A DNA stretch of 64,000 nucleotides. Source: Leptolyngbya sp. PCC 7375 (lineage in GTDB: Bacteria; Cyanobacteriota; Cyanobacteriia; Phormidesmidales; Phormidesmidaceae). This document shows, in pieces, positions 33,297-42,939 of this stretch; positions within the stretch are counted from its first letter, which is position 1, and each line of letters starts with the position of its first letter. The stretch spans positions 186,001 to 250,000 of the forward strand of contig NZ_JH993797.1 in assembly GCF_000316115.1 (NCBI RefSeq), in the 5' to 3' direction. Under the pieces are notes generated by a model. It was not told the DNA's origin. It saw nothing but the letters and a program-made list of their open reading frames with translations, and did no database searches. Position numbers and translations under genes: made by a program.

Positions 33297-35830
33297 GATT
33301 GGTCTACCCGTAACCCAGCATCCGCTTGCACGTAATCCTTAAGGGGTACCGGCACCGGCTGCACCTGCCAGATAGTCTCCGCATAGTCGCGAATGGATCG
33401 ATCTGAGGAGAACTTACCCATGCGGGCCGTATTCAGGATAGACATGTGAGTCCAGCGGTCAGCGTCGGCGTAGGCCTGGCTGACTTGCTCCTGGCCATCA
33501 ACATAGGCTTGATAATCAGCACATAGAAGATAAGGATCTTGATACAGCAAATTATCAACTAGGGGCATAAACAAGTTTTGGTCGCCCCTAGAAAATACGC
33601 CAGAAGAAAGCTGGTGAATGATTTTTTGAAGGTTAGGGTTGCGATCGCAATACTCATTCGGTCTATAGCCTTGGGCCTTCAGCGCCATCACCTCGTCTAC
33701 CGTCAGACCAAACAAAAAGAAATTCTCTTCGCCAACCTCTTCACGGATCTCCACATTGGCCCCATCTAACGTACCAATGGTCAAAGCTCCATTCATCGAG
33801 AACTTCATATTGCCCGTTCCAGATGCCTCTTTGCCCGCCGTAGAAATCTGTTCTGAGAGATCGGCAGCAGGATACACAGGCTGACTATTGGTGACATTGT
33901 AGTCAGGTAAAAACACCACCTTTAGACGACCCGCCACATCAGCATCGTGGTTGACCACCTCGCCCACAGAAGTAATCAACTTAATCATTAGCTTGGCCAA
34001 AAAGTAGCCCGGTGCCGCCTTGCCGCCAAAGATAAAGGTGCGGGGAACAATCTCTTGGGCCGGATTCTCCTTAATCCGGTTGTAGAGCGTAATAATGTGC
34101 AGCACATTCAAATGTTGCCGCTTATATTCATGGATCCGCTTGACTTGAATGTCAAACATTGACGTAGGGTCCACCTCAATGCCGGTAAAGTTGAGAATGC
34201 GCTGGGCCAATCGTTGTTTATTGGCCAACTTCACCTGTTGCCAGGCGGCACAAAACTCAGAATCGTTGACATACGCTTCTAGCTGCCTCAGCTCATCTAA
34301 CTGTCGCACCCAGCTATTGCCAATTTTGCTGGTGATCAGGTCAGCAAGCTGGGGATTACTCAACACCATCCAACGGCGAGGCGTCACCCCGTTGGTGACG
34401 TTGGTGATTTTAGTTGGCCATAGCTCATGAAACTCTTTGAGTACGGTGCTTTTCACTAACTCACTGTGCAGCGCTGCCACCCCGTTGATGGCATAGCTAC
34501 CCACTGACGCCAGGTTCGCCATCCGTACGTAGCGTTCTCCCGACTCATCAATTAAAGATAGCGCAGCTATGCTACCTACATCATTGGGAAATCGTTGCCG
34601 GACCTCTTCTAAAAACCGTTGATTAATCTCATAGATAATTTCTAAATGTCGGGGCAACAACCGACCAAACAACGACAATGACCATTTTTCCAACGCTTCT
34701 GGCAACAGCGTATGGTTGGTATAGGCAAAGGTCCTTTGGGTCACATACCATGCGGTATTCCAAGGCATGGCGTGTTCATCCACCAGTAAACGCATCAGTT
34801 CGGCAACGCCCACCGCCGGATGGGTATCATTCAACTGAGCTGCAAACTTTTCATGGAAAGTTTCTAAACGATTGCCTTCTGCTAAGTGGATACGAATCAT
34901 ATCCTGCAGTGAACAGGACACAAAGAAATACTGCTGCTGCAGTCTTAGCTCCTTACCCTGAACCTGTTCATCGTTGGGGTAAAGGACCTTGGTCAGGTTC
35001 TCCGCCGCCGTCTTATCATTGACTGCACCATAGTAATCCCCCTGGTTGAATCGTTGAAAATCAAACGATTCACTGGCTTCTGCTTTCCATAACCGCAGGG
35101 TATTGGCTGTGTTGACGTGATAGCCCAAAATCGGTGTGTCGTAGGGAATGCCTTTGAGGGTATAGTTTGGCAACCAGCGCGCGCACTGTTCCCCCTGGTC
35201 GTTGGCATAAAACTCAGTATGGCCGCCAAATTTTACCTCAACAGCGATATCGGCCTGTAAAATCTCCCATGGATTGCCGTACTGTAGCCATTTGTCAGTA
35301 ATTTCTACCTGCCAGCCATCACGGATCTCCTGGTCAAAAATGCCAAACTCATAGCGAATACCATAGCCAATGGCAGGAATTTCCAAACTGGCCAAGGACT
35401 CCATATAACAAGCGGCTAACCGTCCGAGACCACCGTTACCTAAACCGGGTTCTTCCTCCTGATCAATTAACTCATCCAGATCCAGACCTGACTCTGTCAA
35501 TGCCCTTTGGATGGGCTCATAGATATCGAGGTTGACCAAATTGTTACCCAGGTGAGGGCCAAGCAAAAACTCTGCTGAAAGATAGCAAACGATGCGGACA
35601 TCTTGTTTGTCGTAGGCTTCGCGGGTTGCCAGCCATCGCTGTAGCAACCGATCTCGCACCGTATACGCCAGGGCCATGTAGTAATCATTTTTTGTCGCGG
35701 TCCCTGGATACTTACCCTGGACATAAAACAAGTTATCGGCCAGGGCACGCCGCAGCGTTTCTATGCTCAGCCCGGTGCGGTCGTCTTCTACGTCTACAGT
35801 AGGGCAAGCTGCAAGATTCTCAACTTTCAT
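33293..35830 (-). CDS. glgP: Glycogen phosphorylase
   Basis: 845 residues, the usual GlgP length. It releases glucose-1-phosphate from glycogen. The PLP lysine is in EASGTGNMKFSMNGALTIGT, with the following LDGANVEI; other family signatures are GNGGLGRLAACYMESLA, AIGYGIRYEFGIFDQ and QLNDTHPAVGVAELMRLL. No truncation is seen. It is the first gene of a two-gene operon with the histidine phosphatase and converges on the glucose PTS operon, placing glucose uptake and glycogen use side by side. A 15-bp dyad lies upstream. Confidence 0.96.
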   Translation of the reverse strand: MKVENLAACPTVDVEDDRTGLSIETLRRALADNLFYVQGKYPGTATKNDYYMALAYTVRDRLLQRWLATREAYDKQDVRIVCYLSAEFLLGPHLGNNLVNLDIYEPIQRALTESGLDLDELIDQEEEPGLGNGGLGRLAACYMESLASLEIPAIGYGIRYEFGIFDQEIRDGWQVEITDKWLQYGNPWEILQADIAVEVKFGGHTEFYANDQGEQCARWLPNYTLKGIPYDTPILGYHVNTANTLRLWKAEASESFDFQRFNQGDYYGAVNDKTAAENLTKVLYPNDEQVQGKELRLQQQYFFVSCSLQDMIRIHLAEGNRLETFHEKFAAQLNDTHPAVGVAELMRLLVDEHAMPWNTAWYVTQRTFAYTNHTLLPEALEKWSLSLFGRLLPRHLEIIYEINQRFLEEVRQRFPNDVGSIAALSLIDESGERYVRMANLASVGSYAINGVAALHSELVKSTVLKEFHELWPTKITNVTNGVTPRRWMVLSNPQLADLITSKIGNSWVRQLDELRQLEAYVNDSEFCAAWQQVKLANKQRLAQRILNFTGIEVDPTSMFDIQVKRIHEYKRQHLNVLHIITLYNRIKENPAQEIVPRTFIFGGKAAPGYFLAKLMIKLITSVGEVVNHDADVAGRLKVVFLPDYNVTNSQPVYPAADLSEQISTAGKEASGTGNMKFSMNGALTIGTLDGANVEIREEVGEENFFLFGLTVDEVMALKAQGYRPNEYCDRNPNLQKIIHQLSSGVFSRGDQNLFMPLVDNLLYQDPYLLCADYQAYVDGQEQVSQAYADADRWTHMSILNTARMGKFSSDRSIRDYAETIWQVQPVPVPLKDYVQADAGLRVDQS

Positions 35831-36020
35831 CAGTGTTTTACTCCCAGAACATACTCAGCGATATGGTTATTCACCTGACGAGGATGACTAGCCTGGAAAC
35901 AGGGTCGCTTTATGATGGGGTCACTTTGTGACGGGTTCACTTTGTTTTTATTATCTAAAGGAAACGGATTACAGGCAATAAGGCTCCTGTGCCATCTAAT
36001 TTTAGCTAGATTACAATAAA

Positions 36021-36058
36021 CTGCATGAATTCATCTGAGAACCGATGAATTCATGCAG
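36021..36058. promoter_or_regulatory. 15-bp dyad upstream of glgP
   Basis: CTGCATGAATTCATC at 36021-36035 and its perfect complement at 36044-36058 around an 8-base centre. Each arm itself contains the palindrome ATGAATTCAT. It lies 190 bp before the glgP start in a 540-bp non-coding gap. It could be an operator with two half-palindromes or a terminator; no T run follows. Confidence 0.55.
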
Positions 36059-36373
36059 AAACCAAAGGCATACATGGGCTCAAAATAGTGTTTTTAGTAG
36101 AGGTCTGGTATTTTGTGGCCTACTGTAAATAACTGTTGCATGACTCAGCCCAGTTCTTCACTATCGACCCTCTGAGCCAGGGAATAATGCAAATTGTTAA
36201 CTTGATCAGTTCCATAAACATCTCTTAATTTAGAGAATTTATCGTAGTGGTTTGTTGATTAACGATTACAATCCCTGCGGCTATGCTACCAGGTTATCCC
36301 TCTAGGAGAGCATCACCTCAAAAGCTTTTCTAGTCTTGACTTTGCCCACGCTCTGATTTGTGTTACAACAAGC

Positions 36374-37459
36374 TCAAGTTTTTGTTACTGCACCATGGCT
36401 TAACAGCGGAGCTTCAGGATTATCCGCACTGCGCAGCATATCCCCAATGCGCTTAACAAAGCTAGCTGTGGGTACTGCCAATAACAATCCCAAGAATCCA
36501 GCCACTTTTGCCCCTATTAGTACTGTCATTAGCACTACAGCTGGATTCACCCCCGTCATCCCACCAATTAAACGAGGGGCCACTACATTCTCATTGATCT
36601 GGCCCAGAATAATAGCGGCTACTAGCACCTTGAGCCCTAGCCACAGGCTTTGAAATGCCAGTAGCCCACTGACCAATAAAATGCTAATGGTGCCACCAAA
36701 GGGAATGACACTGGCAAGACCGATGACTACGCCAAATAATAAACCGAAGGGAATCTGTAATAGTGTGAATGCAACCGATAGCACTGTCCCTAGCAATAAC
36801 GCAATAATCGCTTGACCCGCAAAATAGTTTTGGAGGCTAGGTTGAAGGGCTGCCTGGATGCGATCGCGCCACACCATTGGCAACCAGCTAATCAAACCGT
36901 GCCATAGGTCAGGGCCAAAAATCACTAGCAAAATGCACAAAATTAGCGTAATCAGCAGATTGACGGTGCTGCTAATGGTCTCAACGGTAAGATTTATCAG
37001 CTGACTAGTTAAGGACTTTAATGCCGTTGACGTTTGTTGGATCAGTTGAGTCGAGAGATCGCTCAAATCCACCGGCAGGTTTTGCATGATGCTCTGATCA
37101 TCAAGGAGTTGAATCTGCTCTTCGATTTTGTTGAGCCAAACCGGCAGACGATTGGCAAATTCAACCAGCTGTTGAAAAATCAGAGGACCTAAAATCAAGC
37201 TAATGACACTGATTGCAACCAGTGCCGATATCAGCACCAACGTAATTGCCCAGCCCCTGCCCAGCCCCTTTTTTTCTAAAAAGACGATGGGAAACTCTAG
37301 CAAAAAGGCCAGTAGGCTCGCCAGAATGACGATGCTGGTAATGGGCTGAAAATATTGAAAGAGCAGAACTATCAGCCAACCATCTAGAAAAATGAGGGGT
37401 AAAATGAGTCCAAACTTGAGCCATCCTGGTAGTTTTTGCTCTAGCAACATATGGGGCAC
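36374..37459 (-). CDS. AI-2E family transporter
   Basis: 361 residues with about eight membrane spans. The large soluble-looking segment between spans 3 and 4 (residues 95-150) and the C-terminal signature GLLFGVVIGLASVIPFGGTI followed by NENVVAPRLIGGMTGVNP identify the PerM/TqsA (AI-2E) family. Members export small molecules or act as antiporters; the name reflects AI-2 export by TqsA in E. coli, which cannot be assumed here. Start could also be the second ATG (residue 4). Confidence 0.87.
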   Translation of the reverse strand: MPHMLLEQKLPGWLKFGLILPLIFLDGWLIVLLFQYFQPITSIVILASLLAFLLEFPIVFLEKKGLGRGWAITLVLISALVAISVISLILGPLIFQQLVEFANRLPVWLNKIEEQIQLLDDQSIMQNLPVDLSDLSTQLIQQTSTALKSLTSQLINLTVETISSTVNLLITLILCILLVIFGPDLWHGLISWLPMVWRDRIQAALQPSLQNYFAGQAIIALLLGTVLSVAFTLLQIPFGLLFGVVIGLASVIPFGGTISILLVSGLLAFQSLWLGLKVLVAAIILGQINENVVAPRLIGGMTGVNPAVVLMTVLIGAKVAGFLGLLLAVPTASFVKRIGDMLRSADNPEAPLLSHGAVTKT

Positions 37460-37555
37460 AATAGCTGGAGGTTACAATTAGTCATCATAGCGAACAGCTA
37501 ATAAACCCTGAAGTAGTGTAGATAGCTCACAGGTCTATAGTTACGATAGATTTCT

Positions 37556-38164
37556 ATGCTTCAACATTTTCTTCAGGATGCGGTAACACTGTTTGTTGTC
37601 ATTGACCCGATTGGTCTAGTACCTATTTTTATTGCCATCACGCAAAGGGAACCCCAGGTTAGCCGCAGACGTATTGCATTGCTTGGGGTAGGCATTTCAA
37701 CATTAATTTTGTTAGCATTCCTTGTCGTTGGCCAATCTCTGTTAGCGGCTTTGGATATCAGCCTGCCAGCCTTCCGAACAGCCGGGGGCATTCTGTTATT
37801 AATTGTTGGCCTACAGATGGTCCTACAGGATTCGGGAGGTCATTCAGCCTCCACGGATCCTGCGTCATCCATTGACCTGGCCGTATTTCCATTGGCAACG
37901 CCTCTGATTGCAGGGCCAGGGGGCATTATGTCAGTGGTGTTGTTGACTGACAATACAAAATTTGGCTTTATAGACCAGGCAGTGACAGCATTGGCATTGC
38001 TGAGCGTACTGTTCATTACCTTTATCGCGTTGCTATGTGCAGACTTGATTCAAAAAGGCCTGGGACGAACGGGCGTTAATGTGGTTACTCGCATTTTAGG
38101 GCTATTACTGGCCGCCTTGGCCATGGAAACGATCTTGGCTGGTGTGAAAGGATACTTTGGATAA
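37556..38164 (+). CDS. MarC family membrane protein
   Basis: 202 residues with six membrane spans. The opening VTLFVVIDPIGLVPIFIAIT, AFRTAGGILLLIVGLQMV and VFPLATPLIAGPGGIMSVVL are MarC signatures. The family has no proven function; the early link to multiple antibiotic resistance was withdrawn. It is 96 bp from, and divergent from, the AI-2E protein. Confidence 0.88.
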   Translation: MLQHFLQDAVTLFVVIDPIGLVPIFIAITQREPQVSRRRIALLGVGISTLILLAFLVVGQSLLAALDISLPAFRTAGGILLLIVGLQMVLQDSGGHSASTDPASSIDLAVFPLATPLIAGPGGIMSVVLLTDNTKFGFIDQAVTALALLSVLFITFIALLCADLIQKGLGRTGVNVVTRILGLLLAALAMETILAGVKGYFG

Positions 38165-38364
38165 AGGTAACAGCCTGGGATTTTGCTCAGTTGTTTGCTT
38201 GGCTGTTGGTGCGATCGCATCCTAGTGAGTTGGCCAATAATGGGCTCCAACCTCCATGGGCTTCACCTACACTTGAAAAGAAGTTGCTTTAAACATTTTG
38301 CTTGATCGGTGGCTAATATTACCGTCATCACCATCAATTTCAGCTATATTCAACCCTATTCGGT

Positions 38365-39492
38365 ATGATATCTGCCACAGTGCCCAATCTTACAGCCCAT
38401 ACCTTGGATGTTTCACGGCTTTTGTTCGATCTAAAGCGGTGTGGAGATTTAGTCGGCAAATTTACCGGCTGGTTGACCCCCGATGAGATTGCCGTCTGCG
38501 TTACCAATGGGCTGATTGAGCAATTTGGCTGTGCATTTACGCGTATTTGGCTGGTGGAGCCCGATCGCCGTACTCTGCGACTAGTGTCCTCATCTGGTCT
38601 CTACACTCGTTTAGACGGTGACTTTGCTCGGGTACCCATGGGGGCCTTTAAGGTTGGCAAAATTGCCCAGCACTGCATTCCTTTTTTAAGCAACTGTCTG
38701 CCCGATGAAGACTGGGTTAAAGACCGAGAATGGGCCATTGCTAACAATATTCAGGGCTTTGCCGGATTGCCCCTGATGGCAGGTGAACAGGCCATTGGTG
38801 TACTCGCGGTTTTCAGTCATCATCCCATGGCACCTGAGTTTTTAGAGGTCCTACAGATCCTCAGTTTGTCTGTGGCTGGTGCCCTGGCCAGTGCCGTTAA
38901 CCATCAGGCCTTGTTAAAAACACCGGATGCCGCTCACCTATCGGAGCAGTTAGCCGCTCTGCTTGGGGGCAACCGGCTAAGTCTGTTGGGTACGGAACAA
39001 CCGTTGGCGTTGCCGATCACCCAGCTATTGCTGCAGATGGCAAATCGGTTGGTCAAGTTGTCTTGTCAATATTGTCGTTTGGTTTACGATACAGATACTG
39101 TTGTCCTAGAGGCCATGTTGGCGACCACCCCTGCGCAGCCCCTAAATGAGACAACTCTGATCGAGGTTTTCCAGGATATCTTAGCCACAGGACAAACCCT
39201 GGGCGGTGAGTCAGATATCCAGACAGGGACCGATGTGGCCCAGGTGCGATTGCGGTTGCCGCAACAGTTGAGTTCATCCCAGGTGACGACAGCCGCTTCG
39301 CCCCTCTCTGAGCGGGAACAGGAGGTGATGCGATTGCTAGCCCAGGGTCATCGCGATCGCGACATTGCAGAACAGCTTTACATCAGTGAGAGAACGGTCA
39401 AGTTCCACGCCAAGAACATGCTAGAAAAACTAGGCGTTCGCACCCGCATTCAGGCTGTGTTTGAAGCTACGAAGAATGGCTGGTTGAGCTAA
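38365..39492 (+). CDS. GAF domain LuxR-type transcriptional regulator
   Basis: 375 residues. A GAF-like sensor domain occupies about residues 30-185 (LIEQFGCAFTRIWLVEPDRR, NIQGFAGLPLMAGEQAIGVL). The middle is unassigned. The C-terminal 65 residues are a LuxR/NarL HTH: LSEREQEVMRLLAQGHRDRD followed by IAEQLYISERTVKFHAKNML. There is no receiver domain, so it senses a small molecule or redox state through GAF, not phosphorylation. The target genes are not evident. Confidence 0.87.
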   Translation: MISATVPNLTAHTLDVSRLLFDLKRCGDLVGKFTGWLTPDEIAVCVTNGLIEQFGCAFTRIWLVEPDRRTLRLVSSSGLYTRLDGDFARVPMGAFKVGKIAQHCIPFLSNCLPDEDWVKDREWAIANNIQGFAGLPLMAGEQAIGVLAVFSHHPMAPEFLEVLQILSLSVAGALASAVNHQALLKTPDAAHLSEQLAALLGGNRLSLLGTEQPLALPITQLLLQMANRLVKLSCQYCRLVYDTDTVVLEAMLATTPAQPLNETTLIEVFQDILATGQTLGGESDIQTGTDVAQVRLRLPQQLSSSQVTTAASPLSEREQEVMRLLAQGHRDRDIAEQLYISERTVKFHAKNMLEKLGVRTRIQAVFEATKNGWLS

Positions 39493-39642
39493 CCTGGGTA
39501 TCTTTTATTCCTGGGACAGAGATCCTTTATTGTCGCCATTTCTGCCCCATGGCTAGCTATGTTTTGGGATTATGTTTTTTGATCACCATGGCTATGGGGT
39601 TTTGAGGATGCTGAATATAACAACCAATAAATTTACTACAGA

Positions 39643-40778
39643 TAGAACTTACGCATTGACAAAATAGCAAAGCTATGAAGTGATATAGGTGTCCCTATCT
39701 GTTCCTGTCTAACCCAGCGATGCGTGAGCTATCCAAACCGTCAACGGCGCATTGCAACTGTAGCCTCTACACCTTATTCCTGATGGCAGAGCCCAAATAT
39801 GTCAGCTGTGTTCGGTTAGCGGAAATCCTGGAAGACGTGAGTCACGATAGTGTGAATCGGTTTTTATTACGAGAACGTTACACACCCGAAGATTTATTCA
39901 ACGAAGTAAAAGAGGAGATCACATTAGTCGGTGGCACGTTGAGTGTGGATGATAGCGTTGAAGATAAACCCTATCGAGACCAGAAAAAGAGTGCCTTCGT
40001 GGGCTATTTTTGGTCAGGCAAACATAAACGGACAGTCAAAGGGATTAATCTCATTACATTGTACTACACTGATCTATCCGGGCATTCATATCCCGTTAAC
40101 TTTCGCATTTACGATAAACGGGAGGGTAAAACCAAAAACGACTATTTCAGAGAGATGGTGCTCGACGTCAAGCAGTGGGGTATTAAACCGACCTGGGTGA
40201 CGGGCGATAGTTGGTATTCAAGTCTTGAGAATCTGAAGTTTCTCAGAAACGAGAAAGTGGGTTTTCTATTCGGGATTGCCGATAATCGAAAGGTCTCTTT
40301 GGAACGTGGCAAGCTAGTGCAGGTAAAGAGTTTAGAGATTCCAGAATCGGGATTAGTGGTGTATCTCAAGGAGTTTGGCTGGGTTAAGGTGTTTTGTCAG
40401 TCGTTCAAAAACGAACCCCGTTATTACATCATCTACCAGCCTACCCTAGAGCAATTGAATCACTTGACTCGGGCTGAATTCAAGCAAGTCCATGACGAGC
40501 ATTGGCAAATCGAGTGTTTTCATCGAGTGATCAAACAAGTATGCAATATTGAGAGATTCTATGTTCGAGATGAACAGGCTATTCGCAATCATTTCTATTG
40601 TGCACTGCGAGCATTTGGTAAGTTACAAACCTTGTGTATTCAAGGGGTGATTGGAAACTGTTACGAGATATCGAGACAGTTGTTTGTGCCAGTCATCCGT
40701 CAGTTTATTCTGGACCATGCAACAGAAGCCACCTTCGCTTGATACTATGGATGGACTTTTGTCAATGCGTAACTCCTA
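39643..40778 (+). mobile_element. Insertion sequence with DDE transposase
   Basis: 1,136 bp. The ends are imperfect inverted repeats: TAGAACTTACGCATTGAC at the left and the complement of TAGGAGTTACGCATTGAC at the right (two mismatches). ACAGA occurs directly outside both ends (39638-39642 and 40779-40783), a probable 5-bp target duplication. It carries one intact transposase. Family: IS4/IS701-like by protein; exact group uncertain. Confidence 0.85.
39720..40742 (+). CDS. DDE transposase (IS4/IS701-like)
   Basis: 340 residues, intact. First catalytic D lies in GGTLSVDDSVEDKPY, the second in KPTWVTGDSWYSSLENLKFL, and the glutamate region in HDEHWQIECFHRVIKQVCNI, which follows the order DDE. 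The sequence is of the type abundant in filamentous cyanobacteria. The start at 39720 lies 77 bp inside the left end; a later start at 39783 (MAEPKYVS) is possible. Confidence 0.88.
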   Translation: MRELSKPSTAHCNCSLYTLFLMAEPKYVSCVRLAEILEDVSHDSVNRFLLRERYTPEDLFNEVKEEITLVGGTLSVDDSVEDKPYRDQKKSAFVGYFWSGKHKRTVKGINLITLYYTDLSGHSYPVNFRIYDKREGKTKNDYFREMVLDVKQWGIKPTWVTGDSWYSSLENLKFLRNEKVGFLFGIADNRKVSLERGKLVQVKSLEIPESGLVVYLKEFGWVKVFCQSFKNEPRYYIIYQPTLEQLNHLTRAEFKQVHDEHWQIECFHRVIKQVCNIERFYVRDEQAIRNHFYCALRAFGKLQTLCIQGVIGNCYEISRQLFVPVIRQFILDHATEATFA

Positions 40779-40846
40779 ACAGATATAAGTGAATAGACAA
40801 AACTATCCATCAATCCGGGCTATCTCCGTGGGAGACGCTTCGCGAA

Positions 40847-40896
40847 CGACTCCGCTCAGCCCTCATTTCTCTAAATTAGCTGGTTGAGCGGAGTCG
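40847..40896. repeat. Dispersed inverted repeat
   Basis: CGACTCCGCTCA and its perfect complement TGAGCGGAGTCG around 26 bp. The GACTCCGCTCAGC/GAGCGGAGTCGAAAC motif is a dispersed repeat in cyanobacteria. It lies in the 340-bp gap after the IS, which otherwise shows no gene. Confidence 0.7.
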
Positions 40897-41116
40897 AAAC
40901 CATCGATGTTAGGGACGTTTACTTTCGGCTATCTACTTAAAAGATAGCGTCGGCACTTTATTAAGTAATTAATTGATTAGTGCATCTGTACCCTATTGTG
41001 ATACATTAGTACTTACCTTTTCTAGTCCCTATGCCTCATTAAGTTCCCAAGGGATCGGTCATTAGCGCTTAGACATCCCTGGTTTCCATTTGCATTTCTC
41101 ACATAAGGAGTGAGCT

Positions 41117-41527
41117 ATGACGTTAGCAAAACCTACATCTAGCCCTGCTAGTCTTGATATTTCTGTCGCTGATGCCACAGAGCAGCATCGTCTTACCCTA
41201 GAAAGCAGGCTAAGTAATTTAGCGACCCAAACTGTAGACAGTGCCCTTAATCTATGGGGTCAGTATCAGCCGCTGGTCCTTGAAAAAACACAGGCCGTTT
41301 GGCAGCTGCTACGCAATACTCAGCCTATTCAGTTGCTTCTAGCAGCAGCCCTGGCCGTGCTCACCATTGCTTTGGTTGCGTTGATGACCACGTTCAGTGG
41401 ATTGATTATTTTCGGTCTTAAAATCACTGCTCTGGTTTTGTCGACTGTTGCCATTGGGCAATGGGTTGTTCGTGGTTTGAGTTGGGCTGATGAAAAACTA
41501 CCATCAGCCGTAGACACGAATAAATAG
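41117..41527 (+). CDS. Hypothetical two-span membrane protein
   Basis: 136 residues with AAGGAG before the ATG. The first half is soluble and helical; two adjacent membrane spans follow (about residues 73-97 and 99-118), and the C-terminus is short and charged. The layout recalls the CAAD-type membrane anchors of cyanobacteria, but I could not confirm the match. Function unknown. Confidence 0.6.
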   Translation: MTLAKPTSSPASLDISVADATEQHRLTLESRLSNLATQTVDSALNLWGQYQPLVLEKTQAVWQLLRNTQPIQLLLAAALAVLTIALVALMTTFSGLIIFGLKITALVLSTVAIGQWVVRGLSWADEKLPSAVDTNK

Positions 41528-41557
41528 GTGTTTAGCTGAGCTAGTGTTGATAAAAAG

Positions 41558-41588
41558 GCGGTGCTGCTAACTCAGTTAGCAGCACCGC
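41558..41588 (-). terminator. Terminator between convergent genes
   Basis: A 15-bp perfect stem (GCGGTGCTGCTAACT and complement). On the minus strand it is followed by CTTTTTATC, giving a T run, so it ends the SRPBCC transcript. It may also stop the gene on the plus strand. Confidence 0.85.
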
Positions 41589-41658
41589 TATGACGTGAGT
41601 TAGCCCACGTAACACAAAATTTAATACCTTCAAAAAGACTTTGATGATGCAATCTGCA

Positions 41659-42084
41659 TTATTTATAGTTTTCTGCTTTATCTTTTAGATTCAAGGCAAA
41701 CTGCTCAAAATATGGCGTCAGGTCTGGAATTGAGCGATTTATGAGCGGTGACATCAAACCGCTAAATTTTTCTTCCATATAAAACTCCATAGGGCCATGA
41801 CTATCACCTGATAAGAGAAATGTGCGGGTACCGACAAACAGTCCTAGGGGCATGCCGCCGCGCCAAATCATTTTCTTACCAGGTTCAAAGTTTACAACTT
41901 TAACAGGAAACACCTGATCAGGATTGTTTTTTGAGTAGACTTTGAGCTGTTCTCCTAGGGCAATATTACCTTCAATTTTGCCTACGGTCTCGTTCCAGTC
42001 AGGGTATTTTGAGCTATCAGCGAGTATGGCCCAGATGGTATCTGCACTGGCATTGATCGTTTTGGTGACGCTGTAGGTTTTCAT
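41659..42084 (-). CDS. SRPBCC family protein
   Basis: 141 residues of START/Bet v1-like fold: the opening KTYSVTKTINASADTIWAIL, SKYPDWNETVGKIEG, and the C-terminal helix TPYFEQFALNLKDKAENYK. Such proteins bind hydrophobic ligands in a deep pocket; the ligand is unknown. It is divergent from an AraC regulator with a dyad between them, so it is likely regulated by it. Confidence 0.85.
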   Translation of the reverse strand: MKTYSVTKTINASADTIWAILADSSKYPDWNETVGKIEGNIALGEQLKVYSKNNPDQVFPVKVVNFEPGKKMIWRGGMPLGLFVGTRTFLLSGDSHGPMEFYMEEKFSGLMSPLINRSIPDLTPYFEQFALNLKDKAENYK

Positions 42085-42105
42085 TATCCCTCCTTGTGAA
42101 GGCTT

Positions 42106-42145
42106 ACAATATCACTGTTAGAACAAGAACAGGTGACAGTATTGT
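42106..42145. promoter_or_regulatory. Imperfect dyad between SRPBCC and AraC genes
   Basis: ACAATATCACTGTT on the left pairs with AACAGGTGACAGTATTGT on the right, sharing ACAATA, TCAC and TGTT with a 3-base and a 1-base offset. It overlaps the GTG proposed as the AraC start. Candidate binding site for the AraC protein. Confidence 0.4.
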
Positions 42146-42939
42146 TAATATATAAAACTTACAAACCAAATAGCTACTTGTCGAACCTTGTTAAATTCTA
42201 TTGGCAGTTTGAATTAAATTCAGACTTGCAAACAGTTTATACAGAAAGAGTCATCCCCTCTGGGGAATTGCAACTCATATTTCACTACAGAACCCCGTTT
42301 AAAGAAATTAGCAAACATAGTCAAAGCCTCATCCAGCCACAATGCTTGATTTGTGGACAACAAACAGAATACAAGGACGTCATGACAGCACCTGGTTCTG
42401 TGGGAATGCTGGCTGTTGTGTTTTATCCCTGTGCCCTCAGAGCTTTTTTCCCGAATCCGGTTAATGAATTTACCAATCAAAGTATTTCTTTAGATAATAT
42501 CCTTCCAGCGGAAATAAAAGCATTGCAGGAACGTATTATTGAAGCCAATGGGGTTTATGCACGTATTCTGCTAATTGAAAATTTTTTACTTGACAGACTG
42601 TCTATCCCTAATGATTTTTCTCTCTCTAAGGAAGCCGTCAATATCATTGCGGGTGTAAATGGGCAAATTGCCGTCAATGAAGTAGCAAGCAAGCTAGATA
42701 TCAGTAAACGACAATTAGAAAGAACATTTCTAAAAAATGTCGGAATATCGCCGAGGAAATTTGGCCGTATTGTCAGATTTAATACCTCTATTAAGCACTT
42801 CGAAAGAGCTACATCCCTGACAGCACTTGCGTATGAAGCTGGATATTTTGATTCATCCCATTTAATCCGTGATTTTAGAGAATTTACTGGGTTATCGCCC
42901 AAGGCGTTTTTTAGACACCCTTGTCAAATACCACAATAG
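42133..42939 (+). CDS. AraC family transcriptional regulator
   Basis: 268 residues. The N-terminal 130 residues are a cupin-like sensor of the DUF6597 type (FYWQFELNS, RVIPSGELQLIFHY). The C-terminal AraC domain is complete: first HTH VNEVASKLDISKRQLERTFL, second SLTALAYEAGYFDSSHLIRD with the PKAF ending. The start is uncertain: GTG at 42133 overlaps the dyad; a TTG at 42142 would remove three residues. Divergent from an SRPBCC protein, probably its target. Confidence 0.85.
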   Translation: MTVLLIYKTYKPNSYLSNLVKFYWQFELNSDLQTVYTERVIPSGELQLIFHYRTPFKEISKHSQSLIQPQCLICGQQTEYKDVMTAPGSVGMLAVVFYPCALRAFFPNPVNEFTNQSISLDNILPAEIKALQERIIEANGVYARILLIENFLLDRLSIPNDFSLSKEAVNIIAGVNGQIAVNEVASKLDISKRQLERTFLKNVGISPRKFGRIVRFNTSIKHFERATSLTALAYEAGYFDSSHLIRDFREFTGLSPKAFFRHPCQIPQ

